From NCBI GenBank assembly GCA_016650125.1, contig JAENWT010000006.1:78501-142500 (forward strand): a stretch of DNA of 64,000 bases, in the 5' to 3' direction. The position numbers and the translations under genes were made by a program. Below the pieces are notes generated by a model. The model was given only the letters and a program-made list of their open reading frames with translations, did not search any database and was not told where the DNA came from. The stretch comes from Thermoleophilia bacterium. GTDB taxonomy: Bacteria > Actinomycetota > Thermoleophilia > Solirubrobacterales > 70-9. Shown here in pieces: positions 45,892-54,154 of the stretch; positions within the stretch are counted from its first letter, which is position 1, and each line of letters starts with the position of its first letter.

Positions 45892-47013
45892 ATGAAAAAG
45901 TTCTTAGCAGTATCAGCAGGGATCGCCGTAGCGGCGTTCATGTCACTTTCAATGGCCAGTCCGGCCAGTGCGGCCAACGAGACGGCTACGGCCAATCTCA
46001 CCATGACGCCGCAGTCGGGCAAGCTCTCGAAGACGGAGCGCAAGGCGGTCAACTGGCGGGTCGGAGTTGAGATCAAGGCTCCGTATCCGGCATCACCGCA
46101 GGTTCAGCCGATGAAGCGGGTCCGCACCACGTTCCCGAAGGACATGACCTTCAATCCGGACCCGAACATGCCGGTTTGCCCGGATGACAAGGTCGGTCCC
46201 TCGCCGACCAACATGAGCGTCCCGCCAGACACGGTCATTGCCCGTTGCCCGAACTCGGTGCTCGGTAACGGCACTGCCGGGCTTTACCTGGCACGCGCCA
46301 ACAGCGCCAACGGTCCGAACCTGAAGGATCCGGTTCTGATCATATTCAACGGTGGCGAAAATGCCCAGGGCCAGCCGAAGATCAAGATCTACGGCTACTC
46401 CGAGGGCACAGGCGCCGGCGTATTCATGGAAGGCGTGCTCGACAACGGCGTGCTCGACGTGAAGATCCCCGTGCTGACGTTGGACTCCGGTACAGGTGAT
46501 TTCAACCTGAACATCCCCGGCACAAACGCGCCGCAGGCCAACCGCCACGGCCAGGTCAAGGACTACGTCCAGGCCAAGTGCTCGACCGGTGATTGGCTGA
46601 CCAACGCCCAGTTCACATTGGGTACCCGTGCTGATGACGGTACGGCGACCAGCCCGGACACCATCATCAACGCGCCGGAATCCACGACCCCGTGCGTTGG
46701 TGAAGTCACCAGCACCGGCAAGTTCGGCAAGGTCAAGGTCAAGGGCCCCGGCAGCGTCAAGAAGGGCAGCAAGGGCACCTACAAGGTGACCGTGAAGAAC
46801 GCCGGCTCAGGCACCATCACCAAGGCCAAGGTTAAGGCCAGCGGTAAGGGTGCGAGCGGCAGCGCTTCAGTCGGAACCCTCAAGGCAGGCAAGTCCAAGA
46901 CCGTCAAGGTCAAGGTCAAGTTCGCCAAGAAGGGCAAGATCAAGACGAAGTTCAAGGCGACCGGCAAGGGTGCCAGCGCCAAGACCGCGACCAAGACGGT
47001 CAAGGTCAAGTAG
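45892..47013 (+). CDS. Tandem secreted family, member 2
   Basis: 373 residues. Signal peptide MKKFLAVSAGIAVAAFMSL... cleaved near ASA-AN. Same layout as member 1 with the four Cys in PVCPDDKV, ARCPNSVL, AKCSTGDW and TPCVGE, and the blocks IYGYSEGTGAGVFMEG and NLNIPGTNAPQANRHG. It differs from member 1 mainly in the C-terminal linker. ATG 45892 follows GGAGGAG by 7 nt. It has its own promoter and terminator, so it can be expressed alone. High similarity to member 1 at DNA level indicates recent duplication. Confidence 0.7.
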   Translation: MKKFLAVSAGIAVAAFMSLSMASPASAANETATANLTMTPQSGKLSKTERKAVNWRVGVEIKAPYPASPQVQPMKRVRTTFPKDMTFNPDPNMPVCPDDKVGPSPTNMSVPPDTVIARCPNSVLGNGTAGLYLARANSANGPNLKDPVLIIFNGGENAQGQPKIKIYGYSEGTGAGVFMEGVLDNGVLDVKIPVLTLDSGTGDFNLNIPGTNAPQANRHGQVKDYVQAKCSTGDWLTNAQFTLGTRADDGTATSPDTIINAPESTTPCVGEVTSTGKFGKVKVKGPGSVKKGSKGTYKVTVKNAGSGTITKAKVKASGKGASGSASVGTLKAGKSKTVKVKVKFAKKGKIKTKFKATGKGASAKTATKTVKVK

Positions 47014-47040
47014 AAGCATCGAGCAGTACCAAGGCAGTGA

Positions 47041-47074
47041 GAGAGGCGGCCCTTCGGGGTCGCCTCTCTTCTTT
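47041..47074 (+). terminator. Rho-independent terminator after member 2
   Basis: Stem GAGAGGCG/CGCCTCTC around GCCCTTCGGGGT, followed by TTCTTT. Its inner part matches the member-1 terminator, so it was duplicated with the gene. Confidence 0.85.
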
Positions 47075-47157
47075 GCCATGGCCGGTTGTAGGCTGCGGCA
47101 AGTCTTTATTTCGGAATTGGGAGGGATCCGAATCATGAGTTCCGGAGGGAGTGATTG

Positions 47158-48279
47158 ATGAGGCACCTGCGGGTGATCACCGGGTTGGCGCTGACCGCGC
47201 TGGCCCTCACAATGGCCGGCGAGAGCGCGATGGCTGCTGACGAGACGGCGACCAGTTCGCTCAGCATGACTTCGATCGCCGGAGGCCTTTTCCGCGAGCT
47301 GCCGAAACCGGTCAACTGGAAGGTGGGCGTCGAGATCAAGGCCCCTTACCCGGGTTCTTCCGTGGTGACTCCCCTGAAGGAGATCCACGCCAGCCTGCCG
47401 CAGGAGATGACCTTCAACCCGGACCCGGACATGCCCGTCTGCCCGGACGACAAGGTCGGCCCGAAGCCGACCAACCTGAGCGTCCCGCCGGAGACGGCCA
47501 TCGCCCGGTGCCCCGACTCGGTGATCGGCAACGGCACCGCCGAGCATTACCTGGCGCGCATCAACGACTCGGATGGTCCGACGCTCCGGGATGCCGTCGT
47601 GGTCATCTTCAACGGTGGCCGTACGGCCGAAGGGCTGCCGAAGATCAAGATCTACGGCTATTCCCAGGGCGCGGGCACCGGCATCTACATGGTGGGCGTA
47701 CTCGATGACGGACAGCTCGACGTCTCGATCCCGGTCCTCCCGTTCGATTCAGCGACCGGCAAGTTCAACCTCAGCATCCCCGGTACGGACGAATCGCACG
47801 CGGAACGCCGCGGGCAGGATCCTGACTACGTGCGCGCTACCTGCAACGACGGGGACTGGGAAGGCCAGGTCGACTTCCTGCTCGGGACCAGAAACGATTC
47901 CGGCGCCGCCACGAGCCCGGAATCGACTGTTGCCGCGCCACCGCTGTCAGTTCCCTGCAGTGGAGTATCCGGTTCGCCCAGGCTCGGCAAACTCAAGGTC
48001 AAGGGACCCGCGACAGCCGTTCAGGGCAAGAAGACGACTTTCAGGGTTACCATTCCCAATTCCGGCTCAGCCACCGCGAAGTCCGTGAAGGTCATCGCCT
48101 CGGGCAAGGGGGCCAAGGGAAAAAGCCCGGCAGTCTCAATTGCTCCTGGAAAGTCGAAGACGGTCAAGGTCAAGGTCAAGGTCTCCTTCACCCGGAAAGG
48201 TCAGACGAGGGTCAAGTTCAAGGCTTCTGGCCGCGGCGTATCGGTGAAAACCGCTTCAAAGAGCGTCAAAGTCAAGTAG
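47158..48279 (+). CDS. Tandem secreted family, member 3
   Basis: 373 residues. Signal peptide MRHLRVITGLALTALALTM... cleaved near AMA-AD. Conserved blocks PLKEIHASLPQEMTFNPDPD, PVCPDDKVGPKPTNLSVPPE, ARCPDSVIGNGTAEHYLA, KIYGYSQGAGTGIYMVG, with the four Cys kept; Lys-rich C-terminal module. ATG 47158 follows GGAGGGAG by 6 nt. More diverged from members 1 and 2. No terminator is seen before member 4. Confidence 0.7.
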   Translation: MRHLRVITGLALTALALTMAGESAMAADETATSSLSMTSIAGGLFRELPKPVNWKVGVEIKAPYPGSSVVTPLKEIHASLPQEMTFNPDPDMPVCPDDKVGPKPTNLSVPPETAIARCPDSVIGNGTAEHYLARINDSDGPTLRDAVVVIFNGGRTAEGLPKIKIYGYSQGAGTGIYMVGVLDDGQLDVSIPVLPFDSATGKFNLSIPGTDESHAERRGQDPDYVRATCNDGDWEGQVDFLLGTRNDSGAATSPESTVAAPPLSVPCSGVSGSPRLGKLKVKGPATAVQGKKTTFRVTIPNSGSATAKSVKVIASGKGAKGKSPAVSIAPGKSKTVKVKVKVSFTRKGQTRVKFKASGRGVSVKTASKSVKVK

Positions 48280-48322
48280 TCGCTTCTCGACATCATTTGA
48301 TGTTTAGATCTGGTCGTGTACG

Positions 48323-48334
48323 GGAATGTATTCC
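48323..48334. promoter_or_regulatory. Small palindrome upstream of member 4
   Basis: GGAAT-GT-ATTCC in the 105-bp gap before member 4; a possible operator half-site pair. Confidence 0.25.
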
Positions 48335-48384
48335 GGGAGCGATTGGGATGCTGATGGCAGGATCCCTGGGACAGGAGAGAGGCT

Positions 48385-49503
48385 TTGAACCCGACTTTGA
48401 AATTCACTTCAGGACTGCTTGCGGCGGCGCTGATCGCGCTGGTCGGAGCCACTTCGGCCCAGGCCGCCAACGAGTCGGCCACCAACGATTTCAGCATGGT
48501 GCCGCAGAGCGGGACCTTCTACAAGGATGCACCGCGGCCGGCCAACTGGCGGGTTGAGGTCGAAATCACGGCGCCGTTCCCGCAGAACCCCGAAGTGCTG
48601 CCCCTGAAGGAAGTCCGAGCCGACTTCCCGGACGAGATGTCGTTCAACCCTGATCCCAAGATGCCGGTCTGCCCGGACAATGAGGTCGGACCCCCGCCGG
48701 TGAACATGACCGTGCCGCCGGACACGATCGTCGCACGCTGTCCCAAGTCCGTGATCGGCAATGGCAAGTCCTACCTGTACCTCAATCGAACGAACGGACC
48801 GACTGGCCCGAACCTCAAAGACGCGGTCCTCATCGTCTTCAACGGCGGCCGCAACGCCGCGGGGCTGCCGAAGATCAAGATCTACGGCTACTCGAAGGGG
48901 GTTAACACCGGCATCTACATGGAGGGCGTGCTGAAGAACGGCAAGCTCGAGGTTGCGATTCCTGTCCTGGCGTACGACTCGTCGGTGGGTTACTTCGACC
49001 TCAACATCCCCGGCACGAACGACCCAGTGGCCAATCGCCGCGGGCTCGACAAGAGCTACGTGCGCACGACCTGTGCCCACAGTCCCTGGACCGGAGGATC
49101 CGAGTTCACCCTCGGCACGAGGAACGACGACGGTTCACCGATCAGCCCCGACTCGATCGTCAAGCCGCCGCCGCTGTCAGTGCCCTGCACCGGTGCGACC
49201 GGCAGCGCCAAGTTCTCGAAGGTGAAGATCAAGGGTCCGTCCAAGGTCAAGCAGGGTGGCAAAGGGACCTTCAAGGTCTCCATGACGAACAGTGGCACCG
49301 CCACCGCGAAGGGTCTGACGGTCTCGGCTTCCGGCAGGGGCGCCAAGGGCAAGGCCAAGGCCGGCACCCTCGCACCCGGCAAGTCGAAGACGGTCAAGGT
49401 CAAGGTGAAGTTCACCAAGTCCGGATCCTCGAAGGTCAAGTTCAAGGCCGGCGCCAAGGGCGCGCGTGCAGGCTCCGCGACCAAGAAGGTGAAAGTCAGT
49501 TGA
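48385..49503 (+). CDS. Tandem secreted family, member 4
   Basis: 372 residues. TTG start at 48385 after AGGAGA; signal peptide with AQA-AN cleavage. Blocks PLKEVRADFPDEMSFNPDPK, PVCPDNEVGPPPVNMTVPPD, ARCPKSVIGNGKSYLYLN, IYGYSKGVNTGIYMEGVL, four Cys kept. The Lys/Gly-rich C-terminal module ends KKVKVS. Last of the array. The ordered array next to the Mce operon suggests an envelope role, but nothing catalytic is visible. Confidence 0.7.
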   Translation: MNPTLKFTSGLLAAALIALVGATSAQAANESATNDFSMVPQSGTFYKDAPRPANWRVEVEITAPFPQNPEVLPLKEVRADFPDEMSFNPDPKMPVCPDNEVGPPPVNMTVPPDTIVARCPKSVIGNGKSYLYLNRTNGPTGPNLKDAVLIVFNGGRNAAGLPKIKIYGYSKGVNTGIYMEGVLKNGKLEVAIPVLAYDSSVGYFDLNIPGTNDPVANRRGLDKSYVRTTCAHSPWTGGSEFTLGTRNDDGSPISPDSIVKPPPLSVPCTGATGSAKFSKVKIKGPSKVKQGGKGTFKVSMTNSGTATAKGLTVSASGRGAKGKAKAGTLAPGKSKTVKVKVKFTKSGSSKVKFKAGAKGARAGSATKKVKVS

Positions 49504-49525
49504 TCCGCCGCTGATCGTCCCTTCG

Positions 49526-49557
49526 AAACGGGCGGCCCGCGGGCCGCCCGTTTCTAT
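49526..49557. terminator. Bidirectional terminator
   Basis: 13-bp perfect arms AAACGGGCGGCCC/GGGCCGCCCGTTT with a 2-nt centre, then TTTCTATTT. It serves member 4 (+) and the exonuclease gene (-), whose stop it touches. Confidence 0.85.
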
Positions 49558-50366
49558 TTCCCGAGCTTCGAATCGTCGAGCTCGACGCTCACCGGGCAGT
49601 GGTCCGAGCCCATGATGTCAGCGTGGATCTCTGCGCCGACAATCGCATCCCTGAGGCTCGCGGAGGCCAGGAAGTAGTCGATCCGCCAGCCGACGTTGCG
49701 CTTGCGGGCCTTCGACATGTAGGACCACCAGCTGTAGTGGCCGCTACCTTCGTTGAAGAGCCGGAACGTGTCGATGAATCCGGCGTCGAGGAAGTTCTGG
49801 AAACCTTCGCGCTCCTCGTCGGTGAATCCGTGCTCGCCGACGTTGGTCTTCGGATTGGCCAGGTCGTCTTCGGTGTGGGCGACGTTCATGTCGCCGCAGA
49901 CGATCACCGGCTTCCGCTGCTCGAGTTCCTGCATGTGGGCCAGCAGCGCCGGATCCCACTGGTTGAAGCGCAGGGGGAGACGGGTCAGGTCACGCTTGGC
50001 GTTGGGGACGTAGGTGCTCACGACGTAGAAATGCTCGAATTCGGCGCTGATGATCCGGCCCTCTTTCAGGGGGTCGCCGTAGGAGTCGTCGTGGAGCCCG
50101 TGCTTGGTCGAGATGTCCGCCGCCATGTCGTTCAAAACGGCGATCGGCTTGGGACGGGTGAAGATCGCGGTGCCGGAATAGCCGGCCTTCCCGGCCGAGT
50201 TCCAGTACTCCTCATACTCGGGCAGGTCGATCTCGGCCTGGCCCTGCTCGGCCTTGGTCTCCTGCAGGCAGAGGATATCCGGCCGGTGCTTAGTGACGAA
50301 AGGCCCGAAGTCGTTCTTGCGGATGACCGCCCGAATGCCGTTCACGTTCCAGGAATAGATCTTCAT
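49554..50366 (-). CDS. xthA: Exodeoxyribonuclease III (AP endonuclease family)
   Basis: 270 residues, the normal ExoIII length. Motifs in order: YSWNVNGIRAVIRK, the metal Glu in LCLQETKAEQ, the YVPNAKRDLTRL block, VIVCGDMNVAHTEDD, WWSYMSKARKRNVGWRIDYF and the catalytic end GSDHCPVSVEL. It cleaves DNA at abasic sites and trims 3' ends during base-excision repair. The ATG at 50364-50366 has an AGGAGG site. It reads away from tRNA-Glu, 31 bp upstream. Confidence 0.95.
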   Translation of the reverse strand: MKIYSWNVNGIRAVIRKNDFGPFVTKHRPDILCLQETKAEQGQAEIDLPEYEEYWNSAGKAGYSGTAIFTRPKPIAVLNDMAADISTKHGLHDDSYGDPLKEGRIISAEFEHFYVVSTYVPNAKRDLTRLPLRFNQWDPALLAHMQELEQRKPVIVCGDMNVAHTEDDLANPKTNVGEHGFTDEEREGFQNFLDAGFIDTFRLFNEGSGHYSWWSYMSKARKRNVGWRIDYFLASASLRDAIVGAEIHADIMGSDHCPVSVELDDSKLGK

Positions 50367-50397
50367 GTTCAGCCCTCCTGGATGTGTTCGTGGTGAG

Positions 50398-50470
50398 TAC
50401 CGCTACGGGGATTCGAACCCCGGTTTCCGGACTGAGAATCCGGCGTCCTAGACCCCTGGACGATAGCGGC
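50398..50470 (-). tRNA. tRNA-Glu (anticodon CTC)
   Basis: 73 nt. Acceptor GCCGCTA/TAGCGGT with a G-U at the end, D-arm GTCC/GGAC, anticodon loop TTCTCAG, 5-bp T-stem CGGGG/CCCCG with TTCGAAT. CCA is not encoded. Decodes GAG. Confidence 0.95.
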
Positions 50471-50543
50471 AAGCGACGGCCATAGTAACAATCCGAACCT
50501 CCAAGCCACCTTCAGGCGGCAGGCGTTAGAGTTCCGTCTCCAC

Positions 50544-50627
50544 GCGGCCGTGGCGGAACTGGTAGACGCGCAGGCTTCAGGTGCCTGTGTCCGAAAGGAT
50601 GTGGAGGTTCGACTCCTCTCGGCCGCA
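50544..50627 (+). tRNA. tRNA-Leu (anticodon CAG)
   Basis: 84 nt, class II with a long variable arm (TGTCCGAAAGGATGT). Acceptor GCGGCCG/CGGCCGC, anticodon arm CAGGC-TTCAGGT-GCCTG, T-loop TTCGACT. CCA not encoded. Decodes CUG. Divergent from tRNA-Glu over 73 bp. Confidence 0.95.
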
Positions 50628-50633
50628 TGAATC

Positions 50634-50649
50634 CACGGCCTCGGCCGTG
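50634..50649 (+). terminator. Hairpin after tRNA-Leu
   Basis: CACGGC-CTCG-GCCGTG seven bases after the tRNA; no T-run. Confidence 0.4.
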
Positions 50650-50660
50650 CAGAGCGAAGC

Positions 50661-51287
50661 TCAGCCCGGGCTGAGGCCTCCGCCTGAACCACCGTCGGAG
50701 CAGTCGGACTTGCAGGGCTTCAGTTCGGAGATTCCCTTGATCATCAGGCGGTATTCCTTGCGGCGCCTGATCTGGAGGCCTTCGAGTTCGTAGCGCTTGC
50801 CGTTGACGATGATTCCGTCGTACTGGAGCATTTCCTTGCCGGCGCGGCGGTACTTGCCGTTGCGCAGGCGTTTGGCGATGGCGGTGGCTCGGGGCTGGCC
50901 CTTGGTTCTGCGTGGTTCCAGGGCCCCGGCACCGAGATTGAAAGTGAACGAGGTGAGCGCGGTGATCATCGAGGGCGTGACGACTGCGTCGCCGATCTCG
51001 TCGAACATGGCGTTCTCGGTTGACTGAAGGTCCCGGCGGAGTAGCTTCAGGGCCCGGGAGTTGGAGATGCAGCCCCACTTCCTCCGGTCTTTCTTCGTCG
51101 GTGATCCGAGGTGGAGCAGGTGGCCGTAGCCGATGGTGGCGTGGCCCGCGGGGTCGGCGTAGACGCAGGAGACGAAGCCCTCGAAGCCGGCGATGAAGCT
51201 GGTCGTCCTGGCCGTCACGGCGCCTGCCTGGCTCGGGAGTCCGAGGAGGACGGCTGCGACTATCAGGGCTGAAATGGCACGACTCAT
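50661..51287 (-). CDS. Secreted GH24 lysozyme (phage-type muramidase)
   Basis: 208 residues. Signal peptide MSRAISALIVAAVLLGLPSQ... with AGA cleavage. The T4-type catalytic motif is GFEGFVSCVYADPAGHATIG, giving E-8x-D-5x-T exactly, followed by GYGH. The body carries TPSMITALTSFTFNLGAGAL (helical core). The tail after ~190 is Cys-, Gly- and Ser-rich. It would cut the glycan backbone of peptidoglycan outside the cell; no holin or phage gene is near, so it is a host enzyme or a domesticated one. ATG 51287 is 7 nt after TAGCCT. Confidence 0.88.
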   Translation of the reverse strand: MSRAISALIVAAVLLGLPSQAGAVTARTTSFIAGFEGFVSCVYADPAGHATIGYGHLLHLGSPTKKDRRKWGCISNSRALKLLRRDLQSTENAMFDEIGDAVVTPSMITALTSFTFNLGAGALEPRRTKGQPRATAIAKRLRNGKYRRAGKEMLQYDGIIVNGKRYELEGLQIRRRKEYRLMIKGISELKPCKSDCSDGGSGGGLSPG

Positions 51288-51294
51288 TCGCGGG

Positions 51295-51300
51295 AGGCTA
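51295..51300 (-). promoter_or_regulatory. -10 box of the lysozyme gene
   Basis: TAGCCT on the minus strand, 7 nt before the ATG at 51287. Confidence 0.45.
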
Positions 51301-51415
51301 CCGTTCTGTAGATCAGGAGACGAGAGTTCATAAGTGGTGGGATCGCTCTGGCGGCAGCGGCCGGCCTTGCCGCCTGCCCTTCTCATCTTCAACATCAGCC
51401 CTCGACAGCCTGCCT

Positions 51416-52345
51416 GTGTACGACATTCCTGCGCCGACGGCGTATATCCGTACCAACTGGCTGATGGATCCGACTTCGCTTTGCTCGTATTCGTATCTGC
51501 CGCCGGATCCCCACGGTGCTGGACTGAGACGCATGCTCGCGGAGCCGATCGCCGACCGGCTGTTTATCACCGGCGAGGCGACCGCGATCAGCTATCCGGC
51601 GACCGTCAGGGGAGCGATCGAGTCGGGACTTCGCACTGCCGGCGAGATTGCCAGGGGCAGCGAGGGTGGCCGCACGGTGATCGTAGTCGGTGCCGGGGCA
51701 TCCGGACTCGCCTGCGCTCGAAAGCTGGTCGACGACGGTTTCGATGTCACCGTTCTCGAAGGTCGTGACCGGGTCGGAGGCCGGGTTCGTTCCGAGGAAC
51801 TGGACGGGGTCCCGGCTGAACTCGGCGCTTCGTGGATCCAGGGCCTGACCGGAAGCCCCCTGGTCGGGATGGCGGAGGACGCCGGCGTCGAGATCGTTCC
51901 TTTCGACTACGAGTTCGACTTTGTGAATCCGGCGCAACGGCGGGCGGGCCTGGCCGGCGAGGCCCAGATGCACAAGGGGCTCCGGTCGTTTGACGGCACC
52001 TGGGCGCAGGCGGCTGTCACTCCGCTCAGCGACGTCTTTCCCGTTCGCCGGACTCCCGGCCTCCAATAGGCGATCACCGGTCTCGGGGCGGGTGTACTCG
52101 ACAAGCTCTGGCTCGCCTTCGACGAAGTCTTCTGGGAGCCGGATGCCGAGATGTTCCAATGGATCGATCCGGATCGGCCGGGCCTCTGGGCAGAGTGGAT
52201 CAACGGCAATCACTATCTGGGCAAACCGCTGCTGATGGGATTGAACGGCGGTTCGCAGGCGGCGGATCTGTCGGCCTGGAGTGACGAAGAGGTGCTTCGG
52301 AGCGGCATGTCCGCTCTTGAAGCGATGTACAACCAGGCCGCCTAG
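51416..52345 (+). pseudogene. Flavin amine oxidase remnants in scrambled order, with an in-frame stop
   Basis: One frame reads three parts of a monoamine-oxidase-type flavoenzyme out of order. First the C-terminal end (NWLMDPTSLCSYSYLPPDP, RLFITGEATAISYPATVRGA, ESGLRTAGEI; 51430-51660). Then the N-terminal FAD domain (VIVVGAGASGLACARKL, EGRDRVGGRVRSEELDG, ELGASWIQG; 51680-51850). After a TAG at 52067 comes the middle (AITGLGAGVLDKLWLAFDEV, WAEWINGNHYLGKPLLMG; to 52345). The order C-N-middle fits two tandem copies merged by deletion. Most of the substrate domain is missing. Not a working enzyme. It ends against the VTT gene. Confidence 0.8.
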
Positions 52346-53076
52346 AGCGGGTCGCGCTCGGCTTCCGGGTGGACCGGCTCGCCTTCTTCGTCGATCGGAT
52401 TCTCGAACGGCTCCGGCTTCTGGTGCGTGTCGGCTGCTTTGCGGGCCTTGTTCAGCTCGAAGATGACCGGGCTGACCGAGACGATGACTACGCCGATCAG
52501 AATCAGCTCGATGTGGTCGGCGACAAAATCGATCTGTCCGAGGAAGTAACCGAGGGTGACGACGCCGGCGCCCCAGAGGGTGCCGCCGATGATGTCGAAG
52601 GTGAGGAAGGTCCGGTAGTTCATGTTCGAAGTGCCTGCCATCACCGGGACGAACGCACGGACGATCGGGACGAAGCGGGCCAGGATGATCGCCCGTGGCC
52701 CGTGCTTCTCGAAGAAGGCTGAGGTCTGGTCGACGAACTCCCGTTTGAAGAAGCGGCTGTCGGGACGGTTGAAGAGCGGCGGGCCGAAGCGGCGGCCGAT
52801 CCAGTAGCCGCACTGGTCGCCGGCGATCGCGGCGATCGGCACCAGGACCACCAGCACCCAGATGCTCGGCAGCAGGTTGGTGGTGGACGAGAGCAGGCCG
52901 GCCGTGAAGAGCAGGGAGTCGCCGGGCAGAAAGAAGCCGACCATCAGCCCGGACTCCATGAAGACGACCAGAAGCAGGCCGAGCATCGAGAATTTCTCGA
53001 TCAGTGTCTCGGGATCGAGCCAGCTCGGGCCGAGGGCGAGGGGCAGGGTGTGCATCAGTTGGGCGAGGGATTCCAT
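52342..53076 (-). CDS. DedA/VTT-domain membrane protein
   Basis: 244 residues. VTT/SNARE-associated domain with the DedA landmarks FFLPGDSLLFTAGLL, AIAGDQCGYWIGRRFG, HGPRAIILARFVPIVRAFVP and GAGVVTLGYFLG; five to six membrane helices and a charged tail. DedA proteins move undecaprenyl phosphate or other lipids across the membrane and affect proton balance. Start at 53076 (MESLAQLMHT) is the family start. A TATACC box lies 11 nt upstream, divergent from the riboswitch promoter. Confidence 0.88.
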   Translation of the reverse strand: MESLAQLMHTLPLALGPSWLDPETLIEKFSMLGLLLVVFMESGLMVGFFLPGDSLLFTAGLLSSTTNLLPSIWVLVVLVPIAAIAGDQCGYWIGRRFGPPLFNRPDSRFFKREFVDQTSAFFEKHGPRAIILARFVPIVRAFVPVMAGTSNMNYRTFLTFDIIGGTLWGAGVVTLGYFLGQIDFVADHIELILIGVVIVSVSPVIFELNKARKAADTHQKPEPFENPIDEEGEPVHPEAERDPL

Positions 53077-53148
53077 CGACGGGGGACGGTATAGGAGTGA
53101 CCTGGCCTTTCGCCCGGCCGGGCGACGCATTCAGGGACCGTTCGGGGC

Positions 53149-53154
53149 TATGAT
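53149..53154 (+). promoter_or_regulatory. -10 box of the cobalamin operon
   Basis: TATGAT. Transcription would begin near 53161, directly at the first riboswitch helix (53162). No good -35 was found. Confidence 0.6.
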
Positions 53155-53161
53155 CTCCTTG

Positions 53162-53319
53162 AAGTCGGTCGCACCCCCACTAAGCGGGGTCAGGGAATCC
53201 GGTCAAATTCCGGAACTGGCGCGCAGCGGTAGGGACGTAATAAGAGGCACTCAGCCACTGGGTCAAAACCTGGGAAGGCTGCCTCTACACAACGTCTAAG
53301 TCCGAAGACCTGCCGACTT
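53162..53319 (+). promoter_or_regulatory. Cobalamin (adenosylcobalamin-type) riboswitch
   Basis: Closing helix P1 is AAGTCGG (53162-53168) with CCGACTT (53313-53319). The core follows the family order: AGGGAATCCGGTCAAATTCC, then AACTGGCGCGCAGCGGTA (family C-GCAACGGTA region), a side arm around TGGGTCAAAACCTGGG, and the B12 box AGTCCGAAGACCTGCC at 53299-53314. A small hairpin GCGCCA-TC-TGGCG and the stretch up to the AAAGGA ribosome site (53371) form the expression platform, so translational control is likely. High B12 should shut off the transport operon downstream. Confidence 0.9.
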
Positions 53320-53381
53320 TGCGCCATCTGGCGTACCGACAACAGCGGCCTCGCGTAATGGCTGCCGGACAAAGGAAAAAC

Positions 53382-54113
53382 ATGAAGGATCGAATCACCA
53401 AACCCGTCCTGGGTCTCGTCCTCGGACTTACGATGCTGTTCGCCTTCACGGCAGCGCCCGCGAGCGCAGCCAACAAGGTGCCGGTGAACCTCCGGGTCGT
53501 CACCTACAAGGGCAAGATCCTGTTTGACGGCAAGATCAAGACCGGCACCGCGAAGGTCAAGCCGAATACGGCCTGCCTCGGCGGCAAGCCGGGCAAGGCC
53601 CGCACCCTGACCGGTCCGACCGGTTTCGGCGTACTGGTTGACGCCGCGAAGCAGACATCGGCACTGCGGCCCCTGAAGGTCTCCGACGGCCAGTACGGAT
53701 TCGGACTCTGCGGCTTCGGCAGCACCGTCGCCAAGGGAGTCAACTGGTGGGCGCTCAAGTACCAGCACAAGCAGTCCTCCACCGGTGGTGAGCTGACCAA
53801 GCTCAAGAAGGGCAGCAGCGTGCTCTGGTACCTGGCCGAGGATTACAACGTGATCGGCCTGCCCGAAGAGCTCGCGCTCAAGGCTCCGGCCAAGGTCAAG
53901 GCGAACTCGACCGTCAAGGTCCGGGTCCTCGGATACGACGACACCGGCAAGAAGCGGCCGATTGAAGGCGCCAAGCTGGACGGTGTCAGTGGCGCCCCGC
54001 TGACCGACAGGAACGGATACGCCAAAGTCACCATCAAGAAGAAGACGCGCCTCCGGGCCCGCTTCAGCGGCGCGATTCCCTCGAATCACGTCGCCATCGG
54101 GATCAAGAAGTAA
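53382..54113 (+). CDS. Secreted DUF4430-like protein 1 (transcobalamin beta-domain-like)
   Basis: 243 residues. Signal peptide MKDRITKPVLGLVLGLTMLF... cleaved at ASA-AN. Residues ~30-155 have a DUF4430-like pattern (VTYKGKILFDGKIKTGTAKV, then GVNWWALKYQHKQSSTGGEL and LKKGSSVLWYLAEDYN), the 'GDxVxWxY' type core of the transcobalamin C-terminal fold. Residues ~165-243 form an Ig-like module (KVRVLGYDDTGKKRPIEGAK). First gene under the cobalamin riboswitch; ATG 53382 follows AAAGGA. Probably a ligand-binding or cap protein for B12 outside the membrane; no enzyme motif. Family assignment is moderate. Confidence 0.7.
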   Translation: MKDRITKPVLGLVLGLTMLFAFTAAPASAANKVPVNLRVVTYKGKILFDGKIKTGTAKVKPNTACLGGKPGKARTLTGPTGFGVLVDAAKQTSALRPLKVSDGQYGFGLCGFGSTVAKGVNWWALKYQHKQSSTGGELTKLKKGSSVLWYLAEDYNVIGLPEELALKAPAKVKANSTVKVRVLGYDDTGKKRPIEGAKLDGVSGAPLTDRNGYAKVTIKKKTRLRARFSGAIPSNHVAIGIKK

Positions 54114-54154
54114 TCACCGCTCCCGGTTCAAAGAGGTTCATCACGACCGCCGCC

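Noticed and set aside
50661..51287. Prophage lysis module around the GH24 lysozyme and tRNA genes
   Set aside because: No holin, integrase, structural gene or attachment-site repeat was seen; the enzyme has a normal Sec signal peptide.
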